64,000 nt of DNA from Chenopodium formosanum (lineage: Eukaryota > Streptophyta > Magnoliopsida > Caryophyllales > Amaranthaceae): assembly GCA_024500155.1 (NCBI GenBank), contig CM044877.1, positions 25,425,501 through 25,489,500 on the forward strand, written 5' to 3'. The position numbers were made by a program, and so were the translations under genes. Positions within the stretch are counted from its first letter, which is position 1. Every line of letters begins with the position of its first letter. Below are positions 23,287 through 34,673 of the stretch, one piece after another. The notes beneath the pieces were generated by a model that did no database searches, was not told the DNA's origin, and was given only the letters and a program-made list of their open reading frames with translations.

Positions 23287-24762
23287 TTAATCCCCACTAG
23301 CACAACCCCTACATCCGCAGTGAACGCATTCTACGACTTTCTCCTCTCTCAGATGCTTGGGCACTCGGCAAACACAAGTTGTGCCAAAGTTATGGTCTCG
23401 TGGTTGTATGCAACGTAGGCAACACAGACGCTCATATCCTGGCTGCAAATCAGAGGCAAAACAAAAACATCTATCAGTAATATTGAAACAGTGTCTTCCC
23501 CTAATATGAATATCACACTATCAGCATTACTTACATCAATACGAGAACAAGATAGTTTAGATTCAATGGATATCAGTAATGATCAAGCAAAAGACTATGT
23601 TCATAGTTTGCACAGTTCCTAATATTATTTTAGCTTAAGCTCAATAATGGCTTGTTGATTCAGTCTGACAAAGAAAATGCTAAACTCAGAAATTATATTT
23701 CATCTGTCTGAAAATATAAGCAACAAATACATGTACTATATTAAGATGTCCAGAAGAAACTGTCACACTTCTAAAAAATTAAAAAGTCTTCCAAGAGATC
23801 TTGCTGATATAACCTCCTTTAAATCGAATAATTGGGAGGGTATGAACATAGTCCACCAATACAAATGTCAAAAGTATGTCATACAGGAATACAAGTATTT
23901 AATAACAATCAACAACAATGTGAATAATATAAGCAGGAAAACTGGAAAAGTGGACAACAGAGTAACACTTTGGTAACAATGAAGTGTTGATTTCAGCAAA
24001 TTCTACAAGTTTTGAGCTAGGATACATACATGTAGACCTTAATAACATTGGTTTAACAACGTCCAAGAAACTTACTAGTAAAATGGAATGGTGGAATTCC
24101 ACTCATCGAGCAAGTATTCACGACGCAATATCACAATGCCGTGCCTACAAATTAGTCAATAAAATAGGCTAATAACTAGCATAATTGGAAATTCCCATGT
24201 TTTGAGGGAATAGGAAATTCCTATGGATTTGAAATTCCCACAATTTTATGTTTTGTGGTCAACCAAACAAAACCCCAATATCTAAATTCCAATGATTTTC
24301 TATTTCCCCCGTTTCTTTTGTGCAACCAAACGACACCGGCAAGGATACATAAATTTAGAGCTTGATGCATTTCGCAGTAAATAAAGCAACCAAACGGGTT
24401 GAGATGAAAGTTATACCTTGGTCCAAACAAAACTCATAGAGCTCTTTGGAAATCTCACTTCTTCTATAATAAAGATCATAAATGTAACGACTCTTCTGGT
24501 GAGCAATTTTGAAAATTGGCCACAATGTTTCACACTTTCTCTTTCCATCATGAGAATCCATTTGAGCTGCCAATTCAACCATAATCGATCAAACATCGTT
24601 AATCGACGTTTCGACCAAATTCGAGTATTTTACAAGAACAAATTGAAATCAAATTAGCCAAACCTACCTTCTCTCATCTTAGATTCTAGCTCCTGAAGTT
24701 GTTGGTTCAATTAATTCCCAACCTTCTGGGTATTTCACACGATTTGTCTTCACTTTCGGCAT
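23287..24762 (-). pseudogene. BUD31: BUD31/G10 splicing-factor copy, frameshifted and missing an exon
   Basis: BUD31 (G10) is a small, extremely conserved spliceosome protein (about 145 aa, Zn clusters at the C-terminus). Minus-strand exons: 24762-24668 (MPKVKTNRVKYPEGWELIEP, start ATG at 24762); 24566-24417 (SHDGKRKCETLWPIFKIAHQ ... YEFCLDQ); 23442-23287 (GYERLCCLRCIQPRDHNFGT ... ECVHCGCRGCASGD, TAA). Phases of the first junction agree. Two defects: an extra base in CCAACAACTTCAGG (exon 1, about 24,695-24,700) shifts the frame just after WELIEP and brings an early TAA; and the short exon for the YADRNLIAKWKK segment could not be found between 23,443 and 24,416. Direct joining of the flanking exons would be out of phase. 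Introns remain, so it is a duplicated rather than processed copy. Confidence 0.85.
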
Positions 24763-25108
24763 CTTTCAACTGCAAAGTTAATCATTTTAGGGATAATTGA
24801 TTCAAATTACGCTCATAATTTTCTTTTCTTTATCTAAGAATTTACGAACCCTAAACTTAAGCACTGATAATTAAATTAAGGGAATATAAACCCTAGATTG
24901 TGAAATTGATATGATGATGACAACAACAAACAACTTACCTTAGAAGCTGCTTCAATGGGGGATACAAGAATTAGATTCAAGCTTCAATGGAGAACGCAAC
25001 GTTGAGTGCGCTTCAACAAATAACTGAGAGTCTGAGGCCTTTAAAAGCCATGACCCGCCATAATTATAATATGGGTTAGATCCGTCTGATAAATTAATGG
25101 GCGGGTCT
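24763..25108. other. upstream region of BUD31 copy
   Basis: Non-coding 346 bp between the BUD31-like ATG and the LINE target duplication. Probably contains its 5' UTR and promoter; no clear TATA box was assigned. Confidence 0.5.
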
Positions 25109-25123
25109 TTATATCATCAATAA
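25109..25123. repeat. LINE target-site duplication, 3' side
   Basis: TTATATCATCAATAA, identical to 41,504-41,518 on the other side of the LINE. The LINE poly-A (as T-rich on +) follows at once. Confidence 0.9.
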
Positions 25124-25237
25124 ATTTTTTTTTTCTTTTTTTGGGTGCAAAAGAAGGGAAACCTTCGCAAAACAAAAGTAAGAACGAACAAAAAACAAAA
25201 TAAACAAACTAAAGCAAATAAAACACCTAACAAACTA

Positions 25238-26597
25238 CTATCCTACCATAGTAGGAACCATCCTAGCTCGAGACACACCACTAAGGTCCTCCAACAAAAC
25301 GGCAAGAAGATCCTTAGGGATCGCCTCTATCAAAATTATTCGTTGCTCCAAATGGACCCCATAGTTAGCAAGCCAATCTGCCGCCATATTAGCTTCCCTA
25401 TAGCAATGACTCAACCTAACCTCCCAACCATGACGACCAACAAGAGCTTTGCATTTACGAATTAAATGAATAAAAGGGGAGTTGGGAGGTGTAGGCTTAG
25501 TCAACATACGAAGAACCACTTCAGAGTCTGCTTCAAGTAATACACGCCTATGTCCGCCATTCCAAGCAATAGCTAGCCCACGCATAATGCCCAAAATTTA
25601 TGCCTTTGTGCTAGAACAGATCCCACAATTAATGGCAAAAATTTCATGAATATCTCCACTATGGCCCCTGATAATGCCCCCAGCTCCCGCCTTGCCTGGG
25701 TTGCCTTTCGCCGTGTCATCTGTATTGAGCTTGACCCAATTTTCTTCAGGGCATCTCCATCTAATCAGTCGCTCTACTCTTTGCTTTTTCCTCATACCAC
25801 CTCGCAACACATTCTTTTCCCAAGTTGTCTTTATATCACCTACACGAGCTAGGACAAAGCTGCCTTGGTCAAAAGGAATTTTAGCAGCTGGAACAAAAAC
25901 ACGCTCGCATCTCCACTTCCAAATCCACCAGCACGCAACAGAGAATATTAGAGGCCAGTCCTCACTGATGAGATCTTTCTTTCCTTCAAGATTATCCAAC
26001 AACCAATCTCTGAATTGGTCCCCAAGAAGATCCATATCATTAGTCCAGCCTAAAGAACACCACACTAATCTCGCTAATGGGCACCTTCGAAGGATATGGT
26101 CAGCTGTTTCTTCACTCCCCCTACACGCTAAGCAACAAGTATCGTTAGCAATTTTTTGAATAAATCTATTGCTATTAGACATTAGACAATCTTGGATAGC
26201 CAACCATAGAAAAATTTTAATTCTTTGAGGAACCTTCAACTTCCAAATTAGCTTCCAACCTCGAAATTGTTCTATAGACGAAGCATTGACGTTCCTGACT
26301 ATTTGCAAGGCCGAGCTCAGAGTAAAAGCCCCTGACTTAAAACCATTCCAATAAATTCCATCTTTCGCATCATCATCTTCAATCAACTCCAAGGCTACTA
26401 TCTCCGCAAGAGTATCAGCAGGTAAGTAAGGAGCAAAAAGCTCGAACTTCCACCCAATATTACCATCCCACATATCCTTCACCAAATAATTTTGGATGTA
26501 AATTGGGGGAATCGGATCAGCTAGATTAAGGAGGGTATCTTTAGTCGCCCATCTTTGCATCCAAAAAGCAATGTTCTTTCCGTTGCCGACAGCCATG
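25238..26597 (-). pseudogene. LINE ORF2, C-terminal part (zf-RVT and RNase H)
   Basis: Minus strand. zf-RVT region WKLIWKLKVPQRIKIFLWLA with Cys/His pairs (CCLACRGSEETADH), then RNase H: LNTDDTAKGNPGKAGAGGII, the LLEADSEVVLRML strand and YREANMAADWLANYGV. A stop separates the two RNase H halves near 25,595-25,600. The 5' side is cut by the LTR retrotransposon at 26,598 and resumes at 36,640. Confidence 0.88.
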
Positions 26598-28570
26598 TGT
26601 AGACACCCATTTGTGTCTCCCCAAAACAAAACCCGGTGATGAGTACCTTTTCACGTCGAATCGTAATCAGATGAAGTGAAAGTGTGGAAAGTCTAGTGTT
26701 GCGGATAGTTTTAATTTCTTTTCTTTTCTCTCTGTTTTTGAAAACCTATTTTAAGAAAACAGTCAATCCAGTTTGGTTGGTCCATGATATGGGGCCAATA
26801 GTAGTGTAGTTGGATAGGGCTTGACAAGAGCTTTCCAACGATATATTATAAGCCCAATTCCGATGAATATTGAGAAAGTTATGGCCAAATTACTAAATTG
26901 AGCTTGGTTTGAGCCTTATATGCGGCTCAATGATCTAGAGGAGGGCCTAATATGGATTTATCATTCCTAATGCAATTAGGAATGGTTTTAGCCTTTTAGA
27001 TTCTTCTAGAAGTTTCTTTTCATTCCTAATTCAATTAACATTGATAAATTGACTTTTGTTGACTTTTTAGAGTTTTAATCAGAATAAAAGAATGTTTTTG
27101 AGGAAAATACGATTTTATCCTCCTGTATGGTTAATTTCTATCTGATTTTAGAAAATGCGTCAATAATTTAATTAGCGTCGAACGCCAGCATTTGCGCCTG
27201 ACGCTAAGCTTGGCGCCTGGCGCTAGCATTAGCGCTTGTCGCTAATGTCAGCGTCTGACGCTAACCTCGTTTTTGCGCGTCAGAACTCTGTTTCGATTTT
27301 TTATCTTTTTGGCTGATTTTCTCTATAAATAGTCTTCTATAAACTCCGTTTTCATTCATCAACTCTCATCAAAAATTTCTTGATTCTCTCCCTCTTTCTA
27401 AACCAACCCTTTTATAAACAAAATTCCTCATACATTAGCACTAGACACACCTAGCATAATTCGAAGTTGCCTTCGCCCTAGACGTGAAAGGTTTAATCTT
27501 TTTGAGGGTTTGGTCCCAAATCTCTATTTTAATTATTTAATTTAATTGTTTATTTTGTTATTTTCCTTGAAGTTACTAATGTGTGTATTTTGTTATTAGA
27601 AAGAGGTACGAGGCATCCAAGTAAGTTGTTTAATTGATTTATTGATATTATGATATAGAAATCATGCTAGGTTGTTATTAGGTTGTTATTATGATTCTTA
27701 GTATCATGTTAGGATGTTCTTCTTAATTTGATGTTTTGAATGACAACAGTAAGTTTCTAGTATCATGTTTAGGGAAAAGGTTATAATATCAAATACGCTT
27801 ATTATGATTCCTGTGATGCTTCCTATTTTCTTTCCTAATATTCATGTTAGTATCATGCTAGGGTTAAAGCTTTGATTTTTTATGCTTAGTTACATGCTAG
27901 GGTTTATTATTAATCTTGTTAATGTCATGCCTAGGATCTTGCTATTATTATGCTTTAACATGATTATTTTAATTATTATGATTGTTAACAGGATTATGAT
28001 TTTTATTATGATTATTATAATTATTATTATGATGATTTATTATGTTGCTTGATATTTATTGTTATTGCTTGATCACATCTTTTATGCATGTTTAAAGGGA
28101 ATTGGTACTTGTAAGCACGCTTAATAAGATAATTAATAATCTTGTTTAGGGTTAATATGATTATAATTCAAGTGATCGCCAATAATAGATTTATTTGTGC
28201 ATTAATATTCAACCAACATAGATAAACAGGTTTAGGATCAAACCTACCGATTGTATGTTAGTCAGAAAGCGCATATGAATACGATCAGAATAAAGTAGAG
28301 GCCTATTATTAGTGCAGGTTCAATCTCTTTTAGGTTGGATTTGTACCTTCATCCCCGAAGTACCAGTCATGGTTCCAGACCTATTGGAGTTTACGATCTC
28401 CTGGGTCGTTAAGGGGTGTAACCTTCACCTTGTGAACGGTTTACAAGTTCTTAAAAAAACTTGTTGGCGACTCTTTTGCTCTATCTTCTTTCCCTTTGGA
28501 CGCCACCGTACTTTATTGTATGATCACAGTGGGGTTCAAGTTTGGGATAATGCTTGAAATATTCCCTACA
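26598..28570 (+). repeat. 5' LTR of gag-only element (subfamily 2)
   Basis: 1,973 bp. TATAAAT at 27,324-27,330 follows a GGCGC/AGCGC array (about 27,178-27,262). Poly-A and R boundaries were not assigned. Confidence 0.93.
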
Positions 28571-28575
28571 GTTTT

Positions 28576-28593
28576 TGGCGACTCTACTGGGGA
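28576..28593 (+). promoter_or_regulatory. primer-binding site
   Basis: TGGCGACTCTACTGGGGA, five bases after the LTR end, starts with TGG as expected for the complement of a tRNA CCA end. From memory, Ogre/Tat elements use a similar site (tRNA-Arg); the exact tRNA was not checked. Confidence 0.7.
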
Positions 28594-30200
28594 GGATTTA
28601 TATTTTAATTCCTGAAATTTATTTCGGCAATGATTTAGAATGAGTGGATGAGACTCGAAAAGTTCTAAGTATTTCATGTGCGTAATTTTGATTAACATTA
28701 TTGTCATATGCATACGTAGGAAATTTAAGGAATATCTTTCACAACTAGGATCGAAATAACACTGCGCGAAATTGGAAAATTTTATCGAGCACAGAAAGCT
28801 GCTGAGGCATGAAGGAATTAGCGTTAGCGAACAAAGTTTAGCGCCAGTATTTTGACTTTAGCGCCAGACGACAGCCTTTGTTGCCAGGCGCTAAAGCCAA
28901 AAAGTGGCACTACCCTCTGTTTGCTGGCGCCAAGTTCTTCCAATACCGAGCCAGAAATATGCATTCTAATTTCGACCAGATTTTAGCATTGTTTGCTCGA
29001 TCCTACTTCCTGATTGAGTTTTTCTCACTTTTCATAAACCCATATGTGTTCTACATATGGACATAACCTTCTGGGAATTCATGCTCCATCTACCTGATTG
29101 AACGCTCTGAGCAACAAAGGGTACATTCGAGAATGTTGAATTCACCAAACCATGGAAGCGAGATTTTCTAAATTCGCGGTGTCCCATCCACTCGCGCCAA
29201 TCCTTCACGGTTAGGCTTCCGCGCGGTGCATCCGGACAATTAACCATGGACCCTCTATTGACTAACCCATATCCCGAACTTTAGAGAATTAGAGCCATTG
29301 TTAGGTTGCAAACTCATTGCATCATATTGTGCCTACTTGACTAATTGTGCATTATTGTTTGTGCATTCTCTATGTGTTTTTCCTAACCGTTTGTTTGACT
29401 TGTGTTAAGACAAAATAAACTGCTTAATAGCTAAAAAGACTTTGCGTAATTAATTAATTAATTAATTAATTAATTAATTTTGGTAATTAGAGTCTAATAA
29501 TTTAATCAGAGTTGACTTAGTACGACTTTAGGCATACCCTGTAGAGTAATAACACCGAAGGTAGTTCAGATCAACGTTCCAGCACTGGAGCCGAGATTTG
29601 GACTACAGTGCCACTCTGTGGAGTGTAGCGTCTGGCGACAGCTCTGTCGTCTGGCGCTACACTACACAGTGCAGCGCCAGTTCTGTCGTTTTGGTGACAG
29701 TTCGGTAAGTTGCTTGAGTCATCACTTTGTGTCTAATTGAACAGTTTGCTAATCAATTCGGTTAGTTTTTACTGCTAATAATACCGTGTTAAGTCATTAA
29801 TTGAGTCTAGTCACATAGTCTAGCCACATGGTCATGACACAAGTCTTAACATGTCACCTACACTCACTAGTCTTAACACACACTTTGTACATACTTTTTT
29901 CACACCATGACCCTGTCTTAGGTTCATGCATGAGTCGGTTTTTTTTCGTCATTTGAGTTGGGGGGGTATATTCTATTCCTAATTCTTCATATTCCTCCAT
30001 CTACATCATCTTTCTTCACTTCCTCCATCCATTGCATGTTGAATAGAGTTTGAGTCAAATAATTAACAATGAATATCCCCAAATTCCTTTTCCACAGTAC
30101 TTGGTCAAGGAGAGAAGGGCGATTAATCAAAGACAACACCTTTGTTCAAGTCTTACTTTTTGATAAACCGATTCGCCAAAAGAGGAAAGCTAAAAAGATA
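28594..30200 (+). other. retrotransposon 5' leader
   Basis: Non-coding leader before gag. Holds GGCGC/AGCGCC clusters at 28,811-28,930 and 29,625-29,700 and an (AATT)n tract at 29,449-29,479. No convincing ORF. Confidence 0.6.
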
Positions 30201-31319
30201 ATGGCAACTTAAGAAGAAGTCAGCGAACTTAAGGATCAATTGACTACCGTGGTTGAGGCATTGAAGGTTTTAACCCTTAAAATTAATGACCCTATGAAGC
30301 AACAACAAATGGAGCTCATGCAAGAGAGATTGAGCAAGCTATCTAGTGACTACAAATTTCAAGGCATTAGCTCACAGGGGGTCTTGGTGGACAAGGAGCT
30401 TCTTTCGCAGAAGTTCAATGCCAACGACATCTTGAAATTCAAGGCAACTGACAACCCTTATTTTCATCTAAGAGCTTTTGAAACTATGATGAACATTAAG
30501 GGGATTGATAAGAAAGTCTTTCATTCCTTGTTCTCCTTATCTCTTGAAACCGTTTGTCAACAATGGTTCTTCTCCCTGGACAAAGAGAAAACCTCTACCT
30601 GGGAATCGATGGTAAATGCTTTCACTGATAGGTATAAATGCAATATCCAAGTCGAAACTAATTATAGACAACTTGAAATGCTAAGACAAAAAGAGAATGA
30701 AGGGTTTACTTCTTTCTTCAATAAGTGGAGAGAAACTTCCGCTAAGATGATTGAGGTCCCCACCGAAAAAGAGTTTGTGAGGATGTTTATCAAGAATCTC
30801 CAAGAAAAGTATTCAAAGCACTTAAAATATCAACACAACTTGAATACTTTTAGAGCCGTCTATGACATAGGTATCGAGATTGAAGACGACCTCGCAAAGC
30901 AAAAAGCTACTAACAATAGTAACCACGGTGGCTGGAAAGGAAAGAAGAACGACAATCCTTCTTCTTCCGAAAACGCCCACTCTAGTAACAATGTTAGTAC
31001 CTTTGATCTCAGTGAAGTTTTAGCCATAGATAACCAAGGATCTAAGAAGCAACTAAGGAAAGACTTCACCCCCATTGGGATGAGCTACGATACTGCCTTC
31101 GATCGACTCCATGCCAAGGGACTCATTACTCCCATTGGACCTATTCAAGATCCCGCACCTGAAAAGAGATTGCCTAGCTGGAATCCAGATGAACACTGCA
31201 AGTACCATCAAGGTAGGGGTCATGCTACTAAGAGCTGTTGGAAGCTAAAGGAGGCTATCCAACATTTGATTGATAATAACAAGCTTCCCATGCCTCCAGC
31301 TAACAAGAAGAGCAAGTGA
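30201..31319 (+). pseudogene. retrotransposon gag-like protein with early stop
   Basis: Nucleocapsid-type protein that would package element RNA. The best ATG (30,201) is followed at codon 4 by TAA (MAT-stop-EEVSELKDQL), then an open frame of about 360 codons. Mid-part: a Retrotrans_gag-like helix region (FHLRAFETMMNIKG, WFFSLDKEKTSTWESMVNAF, FTSFFNKWRETSAKM). C-terminus: a zinc knuckle variant CKYHQGRGHATKSC (C-x2-H-x4-H-x4-C), then a basic tail. The early TAA may be a CAA-to-TAA change. Translation from a later or non-AUG start is possible but unproven. Confidence 0.75.
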
Positions 31320-31538
31320 TGATAAGGCAATAACAACACAAGACAAGAAGTGAGCTTCAACGACAAGATTTCGTGACCTCTTTTTCTATTTCTTTTTTTT
31401 ACCCTTTCCCCAATAAGTCTAGCATAGGCACCTTTTTATTCCCCTTAGATTAATTTTGTAGATTCTTTTTTTTTTTTCCTTTTAATAAAATGAGCATTTA
31501 TTTTTTTTGCATATGATCATTTCATTACATTGCAAAAA

Positions 31539-31569
<31 letters not shown>

Positions 31570-33820
31570 CCATGCCTAATTAAGTACAAGGTATACCGAT
31601 GATTTGAGGTACCTCTTGTAGCCATATCATACCTTTCGCCCTTTCAAATATGCAATCCTTTCTTGATACACAACTTTGAGCCTCATCTAACGATAGACCA
31701 TTCATTTTTCAACCCATGTCTACCTAATCTTGGGATGGGATAGTGTGCAACTTATGCAGTTTTCAATATCATAAAAAGCTTGAGTGATTTCAAAAAATCA
31801 AAATAAATAAAAAAGAAATAGAAAATAATAAAAGTGTACAAAAGGGCAAGTGTTCCAATATCTTTGATATGAAAATGTCTTTGATAAGAACACGTCTCAG
31901 ATTGCGTCTCTTATCGAGTGCTCGGTACCGTGCCTGAGAAACATGAATGCCAAGTGAGTGATAGACCGCATGATCGAGATTTCCCACACTTATAAAAATA
32001 AAATAGATGCTAAAGCAAAAAATAAAAGAGAGCTAAAAGAGTTAAAACCCTCAAGCATGAAAATACAAATATTCCAAAAGCAAAGTTGCACACCTTGGGG
32101 GCTTATCCAGGGTCTTGAGCCTTTTATCCCCTTCTTCTTCAACCTTTAGCCTAACCACGTTACAACCCTTAAAAAGACCTTTTTGAGGTATACACACACT
32201 TGTGCGAGGTTCGGCTAGAGCTATGTTCGGCTTGATTCCTAACGGATACGTAGACAACCTCACATCGAGGTGCGGTCGTAATAAACATGCATTTATATTT
32301 ACATTCACAAATGATCATATCAAGGGATCCCCTATGCTCATACTTATTCATTTAGAGCTAGAATTGGGGGCTTGATCCTTACATCATTAGCTTCCCTAGC
32401 CTAAGAGTCACCACCATTTGACTCTTTTAAAAAATAATATCTTTCCACACACTTAGCCCTTGCGGCCTAACTTTAGTATCACTTTCACACACCGCACAGA
32501 TACATGACCAAATATACTTTCCCTTAGGAACCCTTTTTCATGAGATCTTAACACGACGCTGAAGCATGCCTTGTCATGTCAAAATGCCCAACATCACTCA
32601 TAATCATCATTGCATATCGAAGTATGAAGTGCTTAGCCTCCGTGCCTAAGTTACCTAATTACTTTCATTATCGAGTCAACTAGGATAGTCTAAGATGTTA
32701 CAATCCTTGTACTGTGAGAGATAACGCTAATGGATTAAGCTCATTCAACATGCACCTTCAAAAACTTTGATTTCTTTCGCGTCTTTCTTTTTCGGGAGAA
32801 AGTCGGTACCCTCCACAAAAATGATGGAAAATTTTTGCTTTTTTGCATTTTCAAGTCCCACGATCACAATACAATGCACACACGAGCCATGCACATTGAG
32901 TCATGTCATGATATCACCTTGATTTGAGTCTAACACATGTATCAAACACTTTGAGTCGAGTCAACCTTGAGTCAATCACAGCAAGTCAAGTTTATACCTT
33001 GAGTCATGTCAAGTCAATGAGTCAAGCAACACTAAGTCTTAGGTCAACCCTAAAGAAAGATAAACAAAGTCCTATAGTCAAAGATGTAAATGCAGGTGCA
33101 TCCCAACAAGCGAGGACATTCCCAGCAAGCGAGGACCGCGAATATGACATAGGAGATTCCTCTGAGATAAGAGGAATTACATTGATCGGTAAATTGGAGA
33201 TGAAGAGATTTAATTTACAAAAGATTTGAGCGGATTTGGTTGAAAGGAAACGACCAAGTTCAAAGTTCAGAGCGAAATCAAGCAACATCTGCAGTAAGAG
33301 CAGAATAAGGAAGACTCGACTCCAGCGCTAGACAACGACATCCAGCGTCTGGCAGTAGATTACAGGGCCTGGCGCTAGATCCCAGCGTCTGGCGACAAAG
33401 CCAATTCTTGGCGCCAGCAGAATTTCCGTGGCGACAGAGATCGAAGCCTCATACATCAATTTTTGGTTCCTTGGTACTCCAGTTAGCCCCTGTAAGCGAT
33501 TTGACATGATTAAGTAGTCGATTTGATTACAACCGCAAATAAGTGATCGACTTGACGAAAAGATCGTCTCACTTAGCTTAAAGCGCCTAAACATTGGCTC
33601 ATCACAAAGGCACCGACATACTGGTTCAGAAGCACCGACCTACAGGTTCATAGTACTGACATACTGGTTTACAAGCAGCAGAAGCGCCGACGCACTGGCT
33701 AAAGCAAGTTTAAGCGAGCTTTAAGGATCGACAAGCGTTGGTCTTCGGTAGTTTTCTTTGGAATATTATCGCAACAACTGAGGATGACTTCAAGAGAGGT
33801 TATTTTTAGAAAGCATTCTC
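31320..33820 (+). other. internal region without recognised pol
   Basis: 2.5 kb with poly-A and poly-T tracts (31,462-31,556) and no domain I recognise. 'gggagaaagtcggtaccctc' (near 32,795) matches the reverse complement of 51,577-51,600. A GGCGC array at 33,320-33,420 and the 'ggttccttggtactccag' segment (near 33,465) match the reverse complement of about 44,620-44,800. So it is collinear with the element at 41,901-53,521 but lacks its antisense PMD gene. Confidence 0.6.
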
Positions 33821-34310
33821 TAAGATTGTGGAGGTTGTCACCAATATTTGAGAAGATAACACGAGATGGGCGATCTTCGATGACATTCGCTAAGATTGTG
33901 GAGGTTGTCACTGAGATTTGAGAAGATAGCACGAGATGGGCGGTCTTCGACGACATTCGATAAGATTGTGGAGGTTGTCACTGAGATTTGAGAAGATAGT
34001 ACGAGATGGGCGGTCTTCGACGACATTCGCTGAGATTGTGGAGGTTGTCACCAAGATTTGACAAGATAGCACGAGATGGGCGGTCTTCGACGACATTTGC
34101 TAAGATTGTGGAGGTTGTCACCAAGATTTGAGAAGATAGCACAAGATGGGCGGTCTTCGACAGCATTCGCTAAGATTGTGGAGGTTGTCACCAAGATTTG
34201 AGAAGATAGCATGAGATGGGCGGTCTTCGACGGCATTCGCTAAGATTATGGAGGTTGTCACCGAGATTTGAGAAGGGCGGATCGTGATGAGGCGGTATTC
34301 GACGACTTTT
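33821..34310 (+). repeat. 70-bp minisatellite, seven copies
   Basis: Units start at 33,821, 33,891, 33,961, 34,031, 34,101, 34,171 and 34,241, each taagattgtggaggttgtca ... gcggtcttcgacgacattcgc with few changes. Because 70 is not a multiple of 3, long overlapping ORFs on the minus strand are artefacts. Lies near the 3' end of the internal region. Confidence 0.95.
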
Positions 34311-34655
34311 GTAAAGGTTGTCACTATGATTCAAGAAAAGGCTCGAGATGTAGCAACATTGATCGACGGCGTTCCCTAGATTGCGGAAGATCGTCAAAAC
34401 AAGCAGCAAGATGGCGTTCCATAGGTTGTGGAAGGTTGTCACAATAACAATGCAGCAACAAATCAGTTACCCCCAGAGACGTGTGCTCGACGGTGCAAGA
34501 TACGCGTTTCTTAACTCTTTTATCTGTTTAACTAATGCTTGTTTGTAGGTATCGACGTTACAAGAATGATTTAGGATCGCAGAACGTTCTGAGTCATTCT
34601 CCGTCTCTATCGATACTTTGACTTTTGTTTTCGAAACGTGCGTTTCTCCAATCTT

Positions 34656-34673
34656 AGTCAAAGTGGGGGCTTC
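34656..34673 (+). promoter_or_regulatory. polypurine tract region
   Basis: 'agtcaaagtgggggcttc' abuts the 3' LTR start (TGTAGA at 34,674). The same block precedes the LTR at 48,646 and, inverted, follows 43,788. Confidence 0.7.

Noticed and set aside
24185..24345. Inverted 'ggaaattcc' motifs that might mark a hAT-type MITE
   Set aside because: The motifs are short, the ends are not defined and no target duplication could be matched.
33821..34310. CRISPR-like regular repeats
   Set aside because: The repeats are directly adjacent 70-bp units with no unique spacers, inside a plant retrotransposon.
33699..34442. Ladder of overlapping minus-strand ORFs of about 62-85 aa with near-identical sequence
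   Set aside because: They step by exactly 70 bp and come from the 70-bp minisatellite, not from genes.
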